From Candidatus Krumholzibacteriota bacterium (GTDB lineage Bacteria > Krumholzibacteriota > Krumholzibacteriia > Krumholzibacteriales > Krumholzibacteriaceae): DNA of 6,523 nt. Positions within the stretch are counted from its first letter, which is position 1. The number at the start of each line of letters is the position of its first letter. The DNA lies in assembly GCA_030672805.1 (NCBI GenBank), contig DAOVFR010000147.1, forward strand, positions 1 through 6,523, in the 5' to 3' direction. The notes under the pieces are model-generated. The model had not been told where the DNA came from. It was given only the letters and a program-made list of their open reading frames with translations, and searched no databases. Positions 1 to 4,806 of the stretch are shown here, one piece after another. Made by a program: the position numbers and the translations under genes.

Positions 1-1
1 T

Positions 2-871
2 GTTTACGACCGTATAGAGTCGCGGGCGAGAGAGACGGCCGGGCAGTACGGCGCCGGGATGTGCACGTCGATGGAGGAAGTATTCGAGCGCTGCGATATT
101 GCGAGCATCTGCACACCTGCTACCCACCACCACGAGGCGGCGGTAGCGGCGTTCCAGCGGTCCGTTAACGTACTAGTCGAGAAACCGATCGCGCGCTGTT
201 ACGGTGAGGGGGAGGAGATGGTGCGGATAGCCGGGGAAAACGGCTGTATCCTCCAGGTCGGCCACGTCGAACGTTTCAACGGCGCATTCCAGGCGGTCGC
301 CCCGCTGCTTACATCTCCCATGTTCATCGAATCCCACCGCCTGGCCACCTTCTCGCCCGACAGGGGCACCGATGTGTCCGTCGTGGTCGATCTTATGATA
401 CATGACATAGATCTGGTGCTTTCCGTACTGCGGGGGCGGGAGATCGTCGATCTCAAGGCGTCCGGCACACGTGTACTCACTGGGTCGCCGGACATAGTGA
501 ATGCCAGGATCGAGTTCGACAGCGGGTGTGTCGCGAACATCACTGCAAGCAGGATATCGAGAGAGCCGTTGAGGAAGATCCGGTTCTTTCAGGAAAACCT
601 GTATGTCTCGGCTGACCTGGGCAAAAAAACCGTCGAGGCTTTCGAGAAATCCACCGGCGTCGACCCGGCGCGGCTTGCGTCGGACCCGACGGCCTTCATC
701 CGCCCGGTGACGGTCGACATCGACACGGGGGAACCGCTGCTCAAGGAGATAGTCTCGTTCGTGGAGGCAGTCGTGAATGGCGCCGAGCCGGCCGTCACGG
801 GACGCGAGGGTCTCGCCGCGCTGGGGGTGGCCGAACGGATCCTCGAATCGATAGCGGGGGAGCACAGGTGA
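2..871 (+). CDS. Gfo/Idh/MocA-family NAD(P)-dependent oxidoreductase, 5'-truncated by the window edge
   Basis: The reading frame is open to the left edge, so the gene starts upstream. The first in-frame ATG (59) is not the start, because codons 2-58 read as normal Rossmann-fold sequence (VYDRIESRARE). 289 residues are visible. The N-terminal strand with the GxGxxG dinucleotide motif is missing, probably about 25-35 residues. Visible family marks are the TPATHHHEAA segment, the EKP motif (nt 179-187) whose Lys is the usual catalytic/cofactor-contacting residue, QVGHVERFN, and a D-x3-H-x2-D motif with its His at nt 401-403. The C-terminal part is the usual beta-sheet domain. It overlaps lpxB by 4 nt (GTGA), so the two are probably translationally coupled. 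Oxidoreductases of this family just before lpxB are known in several phyla. One of them, GnnA, oxidises the 3-OH of UDP-GlcNAc to make 3-amino lipid A. GnnA is possible here, but no GnnB aminotransferase lies between this gene and lpxB. The family is certain and the substrate is unknown. Confidence 0.92.
   Translation, partial: VYDRIESRARETAGQYGAGMCTSMEEVFERCDIASICTPATHHHEAAVAAFQRSVNVLVEKPIARCYGEGEEMVRIAGENGCILQVGHVERFNGAFQAVAPLLTSPMFIESHRLATFSPDRGTDVSVVVDLMIHDIDLVLSVLRGREIVDLKASGTRVLTGSPDIVNARIEFDSGCVANITASRISREPLRKIRFFQENLYVSADLGKKTVEAFEKSTGVDPARLASDPTAFIRPVTVDIDTGEPLLKEIVSFVEAVVNGAEPAVTGREGLAALGVAERILESIAGEHR
856..862 (+). promoter_or_regulatory. Ribosome binding site supporting the GTG start of lpxB
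   Basis: GGGGGAG lies 5 nt before the GTG at 868, inside the last codons of the oxidoreductase gene. It decides in favour of GTG 868 as the lpxB start. This start also gives the family's usual N-terminus, with a short beta-strand running into GETSGE. Confidence 0.7.
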
Positions 872-2070
872 AAACCGTCCTTGTCACCTGCGGTGAAACG
901 AGTGGGGAACATCACGCGTCGCGGGTCGTGTCGGAGTTGCAACGGCGTGATCCCTCGTGCCGGGTCATCGCCCTGGGGGGAAGGGATCTGGCCGAAGCAG
1001 GCGCCGACGTTGCCTTTCCGATGGAACGGTTTGCCTTCATGGGGTTTCTCGAGGTGCTCTCGGGCCTGCCGCGCGTGCTTTCACTCGAGCGTAAGCTGAA
1101 AAACCTTCTCAAAAGCGGAAATATCGATCTGTTCATTCCCGTCGACTATCCGGGTCTCAATCTCCGGCTCGCCCGCTGTGCCCACGGGGCGGGCGTTCCG
1201 GTCCTGTACTTCATCAGCCCGCAGGTATGGGCGTGGGGAGCGTGGCGGCTGGGTTCGATGAGGCGCGTCATCGACCTGATGGCCGTCATCCTTCCCTTCG
1301 AGGAGAAGCTCTACAGGGATGCCGGGATCCCGGTCGTTTTCACCGGCCATCCGCTGCTCGACGAGGTGCCCGCTCCGCGGGAGCCGAAGCGTGCACCCGG
1401 GCGGGATGAGGCCTTTACGGTGATGCTGTTTCCGGGAAGCCGGAGGCAGGAGGTTGGGAGGCTGCTTCCAGTGTTTCTCGAAGCGGCCCGGATGATAAAG
1501 GCCCGTTTCCCCGCAGCCATGTTCAAGCTCGGGCTCGCGCCGCTTATCGATGAATCGTCCGCTTCGATTCCACCGTCGATGAATGGTTTCGTTTCGGTGA
1601 CCCGGCGTGGGATAGAGGAACTGTCCGGCGCCGCGCTCACGCTCGCCGTCTCGGGGACGGTAACGCTCCAATCGGCGATATCGGGGACGCCGACGGTTGT
1701 CTCGTACAGGACTTCCCGTTTCACCTACCTGCTCGGTAAGCGGCTCGTGAGTATTCCATGGATCGCGATGCCTAACGTGCTTGCGGAAAGAAAGATCGTC
1801 CCGGAGCTGATCCAGGGCAAGGCGACGCCGGAGCGCATCGCCCGAGAGGCGGAGACGATACTGGGCGACGGGGAGCGATACACGGAGATGTCCGGCGAGC
1901 TTCTGAAGCTGAGAGAAACGCTCACCGGCCCGGGGGGAGCGGATCTCGTTGCGGGGATCGCCATCCGGATGGCCAATGGAGAATCAGCCGGACGGATACT
2001 CGAAACGGTATCCGGTCCGTTACAGGGATCGTTGACCGGGCACGGACCGGCTGCGAGCACGGACGTTTGA
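868..2070 (+). CDS. lpxB: Lipid-A-disaccharide synthase LpxB
   Basis: LpxB is a GT19 glycosyltransferase at the inner face of the cytoplasmic membrane. It joins UDP-2,3-diacylglucosamine and lipid X (2,3-diacylglucosamine-1-phosphate) to give the lipid A disaccharide-1-phosphate. The 400-aa product has the family marks in order: GETSGEHHAS at residues 9-18 (most homologues have GD where this has GE), MGFLEVL, VDYPGLN with D93 matching the essential Asp98 of E. coli LpxB, the SPQVWAW segment, FTGHPLLDE, PGSRRQEV at 189-196 (R192 in the nucleotide-binding loop), SGTVTLQ, and PNVLAERKIVPELIQ from residue 302. It starts with GTG, overlapping the upstream stop by 4 nt. About 29 residues after residue 371 extend past the usual end of the family and look low in conservation. 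That stretch of DNA can form hairpins (see 1993-2050). The next gene's ATG is 2 nt after the stop. Confidence 0.97.
   Translation: MKTVLVTCGETSGEHHASRVVSELQRRDPSCRVIALGGRDLAEAGADVAFPMERFAFMGFLEVLSGLPRVLSLERKLKNLLKSGNIDLFIPVDYPGLNLRLARCAHGAGVPVLYFISPQVWAWGAWRLGSMRRVIDLMAVILPFEEKLYRDAGIPVVFTGHPLLDEVPAPREPKRAPGRDEAFTVMLFPGSRRQEVGRLLPVFLEAARMIKARFPAAMFKLGLAPLIDESSASIPPSMNGFVSVTRRGIEELSGAALTLAVSGTVTLQSAISGTPTVVSYRTSRFTYLLGKRLVSIPWIAMPNVLAERKIVPELIQGKATPERIAREAETILGDGERYTEMSGELLKLRETLTGPGGADLVAGIAIRMANGESAGRILETVSGPLQGSLTGHGPAASTDV
1993..2050 (+). repeat. Two overlapping inverted repeats in the 3' tail of lpxB
   Basis: CGGATAC (1993-1999) pairs with GTATCCG (2008-2014) around an 8-nt loop. CCGGTCCGT (2012-2020) pairs perfectly with ACGGACCGG (2042-2050) around a 21-nt loop. 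The two stems share bases 2012-2014, so they exclude each other in RNA. They lie 23 nt before the ATG of the acyltransferase. A role in coupling or attenuating translation is conceivable. Chance is also plausible in DNA this GC-rich. Confidence 0.4.
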
Positions 2071-2072
2071 AC

Positions 2073-2756
2073 ATGCGTATACCGGTCGGCAGAAAGGCGC
2101 TCGGTTTCCTCGGGTCGGTTATTGTACGTCTGATCGGCGCCACATGGAGAATCGAGTGGAGAGGGATGAAGCATATCGAGGCTGCCCGGCGTCTTTCGCC
2201 GCATGTGATCTACTCCCTCTGGCACGGGCGACTTCTTGCGCTGAGCTACTCGCACAGGAACAGGAAGATCCATGTTCTTGCCTCGGACCATCCCGACGGG
2301 GATCTTATGGGCAAGGTGGTCGAATGGCTCGGGTTCGGACACCTGAAAGGTTCATCGACACGGGGAGGGGCGAAGGCGCTCAGAGATCTGACGTCCATCA
2401 TGAAGGACGGGTACGATACGGGGCTGGCGGTCGACGGGCCGAGGGGACCGAGAGGCGTCGTCAAGCAGGGTCCGATAGAACTAAGCCGTTTCACCGGCTG
2501 CGCCGTCATACCCCTCACGAGCAGCGCGAAGCCGAGGAAACTGCTCCGGTCATGGGACCGGTTCCAGTTCCCTATGCCGTTCGCCCGTGTGATCGTTGGG
2601 TACGGCGAGCCGTTTGTGGTGCCCCGCCGCGCGGATCCCGAGGAGCGTGAACGGCTGCGCCTGCGTCTCGAGCGGGTCCTCGGTGGAATGACGGCGCTTC
2701 TGGATGGTGAAATGGGCCATGAAGGCGCCGAGGTCTGGCCTCATGAGGGTGATTGA
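2073..2756 (+). CDS. DUF374-family lysophospholipid/lipid A acyltransferase-like protein
   Basis: This 227-aa protein of the LPLAT superfamily has the DUF374 pattern. SLWHGR with H51 probably supplies the catalytic His in place of a classic HX4D box. SDHPDGDLM (71-79) is followed by WLGF, then GSSTRGGAKALRDL (93-106, the acyl-acceptor/phosphate-binding segment), then VDGPRGPRG (120-128) and a C-terminal VGYGEPF strand. It probably transfers an acyl chain onto a lipid A precursor or lysolipid at the inner membrane. The position between lpxB and lpxK points to lipid A. ATG 2073 is chosen 2 nt after the lpxB stop. A TTG at 2067 in the same frame would add two residues. The upstream ribosome binding site is weak, so coupling to lpxB is likely. 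Its 3' end overlaps lpxK by 14 nt. The family is clear; the acyl donor and acceptor cannot be read from the sequence. Confidence 0.9.
   Translation: MRIPVGRKALGFLGSVIVRLIGATWRIEWRGMKHIEAARRLSPHVIYSLWHGRLLALSYSHRNRKIHVLASDHPDGDLMGKVVEWLGFGHLKGSSTRGGAKALRDLTSIMKDGYDTGLAVDGPRGPRGVVKQGPIELSRFTGCAVIPLTSSAKPRKLLRSWDRFQFPMPFARVIVGYGEPFVVPRRADPEERERLRLRLERVLGGMTALLDGEMGHEGAEVWPHEGD
2730..2733 (+). promoter_or_regulatory. Ribosome binding site selecting the lpxK start at 2743
   Basis: GAGG ends 9 nt before ATG 2743, inside the end of the acyltransferase gene. The upstream in-frame ATGs at 2704 and 2719 have no comparable site and would add 8-13 residues before the expected N-terminus. ATG 2743 is therefore preferred. 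Confidence 0.5.
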
Positions 2757-3924
2757 GAGATACAGTACGGGTGTGAGGGTCTACCGGGGGCGGGGGGCGT
2801 GGTCGCTGCTCACCCCGCTGAGGTTTATCCTCTCGAAGTTCTACGGCGCCTGGCTTCGCGGAACGGCCGGCCGTGCCGTGAGGGGTGCGGTTCGTCCCTA
2901 CGATCCGGGGCGCACTCCCTTGATCGTATCGGTCGGCAACCTCGAGGTCGGCGGAGGGGGAAAGACGCCCTGCACGATCGAGCTGGCAAGCGCGGTCTTC
3001 CGAAAAGGGGGCCGGCCTGTCGTTGTCACGAGGGGGTACAGGAGCAGGGCATCGGGGGCCGGCGTTCCGGTCATAGTGCCGGCAGGCGCCGACGTGTCGC
3101 CGGGAAAATGGTACCTGCTCGAGGACGAACTGGCTGAGCGCCTGCACGGCAAGACGGCTGATACCGGTGCCGGACTTCGTTCGGAAATCCTCGGGGACGA
3201 GGTGCTTCTGTACCGGAGCCGCGGCATACCGGTCGTGATCGATTCGAAACGTGACAGGGGAGTACGGGCTGCACTGGAACTCCTTTTACCGACGCATATA
3301 CTGCTCGATGATGCCTACCAGCACCGCGCGGCCCGGAGGGACCTCGATATCCTGCTGCTCGACTGGAAAAGGCCTTTCGGCAACGGAAGGCTAATACCGC
3401 TCGGCAGCCTGAGGGAGCCTCCCGAAGCGGCCGACAGGGCGGATGCGATACTCTTCACGAGAGCGGGCGGGCGGAGTGTCCCCGCCGTGGTAAAACCGTT
3501 CATCGGCGACAGGCCGGTATTCTTTTCACGGCACGTTCCCGACGGCCTTACCGCAAGGAACGGCAACCTTTCACTCGATGTACTCGAGGGAAGGAGGATA
3601 GCCCTTTTCTCCGGCATCGCGAGACCGGCCTCATTCGAGGAGATCGCCCTCTCGATCGGCGCCGGGGTGGATGTTTCATTCAGATTTGCCGATCACCACA
3701 GCTATACACGGCGGGATATCCGGTGGATGCTCCACAGGGCGGGCAGCGAAACCACGTTTCTCACGACGGAAAAGGACTGGTTCAAGGTGGCCGATCTGTT
3801 TCCGGATAATAGCGATCTATTCGCGCTTCGCGTGAGAATGGAGATCGATGGATTGGATGAACTGCTCGAAACCGCCATGAAGTTGAAAAAGCCCCTGCAC
3901 GAAGCAGGGGCTCATAAACCATGA
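2743..3924 (+). CDS. lpxK: Tetraacyldisaccharide 4'-kinase LpxK
   Basis: LpxK phosphorylates the 4' position of the lipid A disaccharide-1-phosphate with ATP to make lipid IVA, at the cytoplasmic face of the inner membrane. The 393-aa product has an N-terminal membrane-associated helical segment (about 15-50) and the modified P-loop VGNLEVGGGGKTP (64-76, K74/T75). It continues with TRGY (96-99), GDE (151-153), the DDAYQHR motif (189-195), PFGNGRLIPLGSLREP (211-226), ILFTR, FSGIARPASF, DHHSYT and TTEKDW (341-346). DAYQH, where proteobacteria have DG(F/L)QH, resembles Bacteroidota LpxK. E. coli LpxK is 328 aa. Much of the extra length is about 30 residues inserted between RGY and GDE. ATG 2743 overlaps the upstream gene by 14 nt, so it is the last gene of the coupled run. 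The last codons (KPLHEAGA) double as the terminator of the converging gene. No + strand terminator is visible after the stop. Confidence 0.97.
   Translation: MRVIERYSTGVRVYRGRGAWSLLTPLRFILSKFYGAWLRGTAGRAVRGAVRPYDPGRTPLIVSVGNLEVGGGGKTPCTIELASAVFRKGGRPVVVTRGYRSRASGAGVPVIVPAGADVSPGKWYLLEDELAERLHGKTADTGAGLRSEILGDEVLLYRSRGIPVVIDSKRDRGVRAALELLLPTHILLDDAYQHRAARRDLDILLLDWKRPFGNGRLIPLGSLREPPEAADRADAILFTRAGGRSVPAVVKPFIGDRPVFFSRHVPDGLTARNGNLSLDVLEGRRIALFSGIARPASFEEIALSIGAGVDVSFRFADHHSYTRRDIRWMLHRAGSETTFLTTEKDWFKVADLFPDNSDLFALRVRMEIDGLDELLETAMKLKKPLHEAGAHKP
3886..3912 (-). terminator. Rho-independent terminator of the lipoprotein gene, embedded in the 3' end of lpxK
   Basis: Read on the - strand, AGCCCCTGC, a TTCGT loop and GCAGGGGCT form a perfect 9-bp GC-rich stem followed directly by a T run, which on the + strand is the A run at 3886-3890. 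It begins 41 nt after the stop codon of the - strand lipoprotein gene. On the + strand the stem is followed by CATAAACC, with no T tract, so it should work mainly on the - strand. Confidence 0.87.
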
Positions 3925-3953
3925 GAGGTTGGCTTACCCGATAGGACCCGCTG

Positions 3954-4574
3954 TTAGGTGCCGTCGTCCACGCAGAGCGGATCGGCGAAGTTCACCGTGA
4001 CTCCGGCGGTGAAGCTGATATTCCTGTCCGTCTGGACCTCATGTCCATGGAACGTGATCATAACGTAGGAGTGAACCTCATCGCCGGTGTAACGCAGCGG
4101 ACGCAGAATTCCGGTCATATCATTCTTGTTCGAGAACGGCACGAGCAGAATGAATGCCTCGACCTCGGAGTTCGCCGGTATCAGAATGCTTGTCATACCG
4201 GTGAACTCCTGTACCGGTGGATGATCCGGGTCGGCGGTGTTGGTGAACTCGACGTCGTAGTGGGTGACGAGAAAGTCTCCGAGCGAACTGATATCCGGGT
4301 CGGCGATCGAGTTGTAGGGCCTGTTGTGGAACCGGATCTTCACGTAGTCTTCCTCGACGAAATCATCCGACAACTTGTAGGTCTCTGTTTCGGTGTAGAA
4401 CAGCGAATCGCCCTGGTTCAGCACGTCGCTGAAGTATGGAGATCCGTCGTTGATGTAGCTGATAAGCATCACGGTTCTCTGATCGTACGGAGAATCCTCG
4501 CTGCACCCGGTAAGCAGCGCTCCCGCGGTGATCGCAGCCAGACATAGAATGACGGCAAAATTCCTCTTCAGCAT
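3954..4574 (-). CDS. Predicted lipoprotein of unknown function
   Basis: This 206-aa protein starts at ATG 4574. An AGGAGGAGG ribosome binding site lies 7 nt upstream. The start is followed by a classic lipoprotein signal: MLKR, a hydrophobic core (residues 6-20) and the lipobox LTGC with C24 as the lipidated residue. An upstream in-frame GTG at 4616, which also has a GAGGAG 4 nt before it, would add 14 residues ahead of the signal and is less likely. The mature part of about 183 residues is acidic and rich in alternating hydrophobic residues (for example YVKIRFHNRPY, ILIPANSEVEAFILLVPF, HSYVMITFHGHE, ITAGVT-like strands near the end). This suggests a small beta-sandwich. I recognise no family. 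Residue +2 is Ser, so outer-membrane or periplasmic anchoring is plausible by the E. coli rule, which may not hold here. It converges on lpxK, diverges from nadB and has its own terminator, so it is probably monocistronic. Confidence 0.85.
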   Translation of the reverse strand: MLKRNFAVILCLAAITAGALLTGCSEDSPYDQRTVMLISYINDGSPYFSDVLNQGDSLFYTETETYKLSDDFVEEDYVKIRFHNRPYNSIADPDISSLGDFLVTHYDVEFTNTADPDHPPVQEFTGMTSILIPANSEVEAFILLVPFSNKNDMTGILRPLRYTGDEVHSYVMITFHGHEVQTDRNISFTAGVTVNFADPLCVDDGT

Positions 4575-4581
4575 CGGGTAA

Positions 4582-4590
4582 CCTCCTCCT
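4582..4590 (-). promoter_or_regulatory. Strong ribosome binding site fixing the lipoprotein start
   Basis: AGGAGGAGG on the - strand is separated by 7 nt from ATG 4574. It is the strongest Shine-Dalgarno sequence in the window and places the start directly before the lipoprotein signal peptide. Confidence 0.85.
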
Positions 4591-4671
4591 GTGTATCTGG
4601 CAATAAGACTTTTCACACTTCTCCTCGCAATGTTTGTGCCAAGCCCGCCAGGCGAAAAACACGTTTAACCT

Positions 4672-4679
4672 GTTATATA
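4672..4679 (-). promoter_or_regulatory. Possible -10 element for the lipoprotein gene
   Basis: On the - strand TATATAAC offers a TATATA or TATAAC -10 box about 100 nt before the start codon. I find no convincing -35 at 16-18 nt. The nearest candidate, TTCACC (4692-4697), is only 12-14 nt away. This is an AT-rich guess. Confidence 0.25.
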
Positions 4680-4734
4680 GTAAATGGTTGCGGTGAACAC
4701 GGAAACGAAGCAGCGACAGGCCGGGGTTCGCGCT

Positions 4735-4745
4735 TGCATTATGCA
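4735..4745. repeat. 11-bp perfect palindrome upstream of nadB
   Basis: TGCAT-T-ATGCA is an inverted repeat around a single central T, about 60 nt before the nadB start and just before the proposed -35 box. It could be an operator half-site pair for a regulator of NAD synthesis. It does not match any operator that I recognise, and it is short enough to occur by chance. Confidence 0.3.
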
Positions 4746-4755
4746 TTTCTTTATA

Positions 4756-4785
4756 TTGCGTTAGCATGGACCTATTTCCTATGAT
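4756..4785 (+). promoter_or_regulatory. Candidate sigma70-type promoter of nadB
   Basis: TTGCGT (4756-4761, 3 of 6 consensus bases) is followed after 18 nt by TATGAT (4780-4785, 5 of 6). Transcription would start near 4792 and give a very short leader carrying the TGGAGG ribosome binding site (4795-4800). The -35 is poor. A TATATT at 4752-4757 is an alternative -10 without a partner. Confidence 0.35.
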
Positions 4786-4806
4786 GGGAGCCTGTGGAGG
4801 ATCGAT

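Larger units (their letters stand above)
4575..4806. other. Divergent intergenic region between the lipoprotein gene and nadB
   Basis: These 232 bases are visibly more AT-rich than their surroundings, as expected where two genes are transcribed away from each other. I see no RNA gene, terminator or supported ORF in it. It holds the ribosome binding sites of both genes, the promoter candidates listed separately and an 11-bp palindrome. Confidence 0.7.

Noticed and set aside
59..61. ATG 59 as the true start of the oxidoreductase gene
   Set aside because: The frame stays open to the left edge and the upstream codons read as Rossmann-fold sequence. Starting at 59 would delete the essential cofactor-binding region of a normal family member.
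4041..4547. 168-codon + strand ORF opposite the lipoprotein gene
   Set aside because: It is antisense to a gene with a strong ribosome binding site, a lipobox and a terminator. Its translation shows no domain, and it lacks a convincing start signal.
4575..4806. Riboswitch or small RNA upstream of nadB
   Set aside because: No conserved riboswitch core or stable stem series is visible, and the proposed promoter leaves a leader of only about 15 nt.
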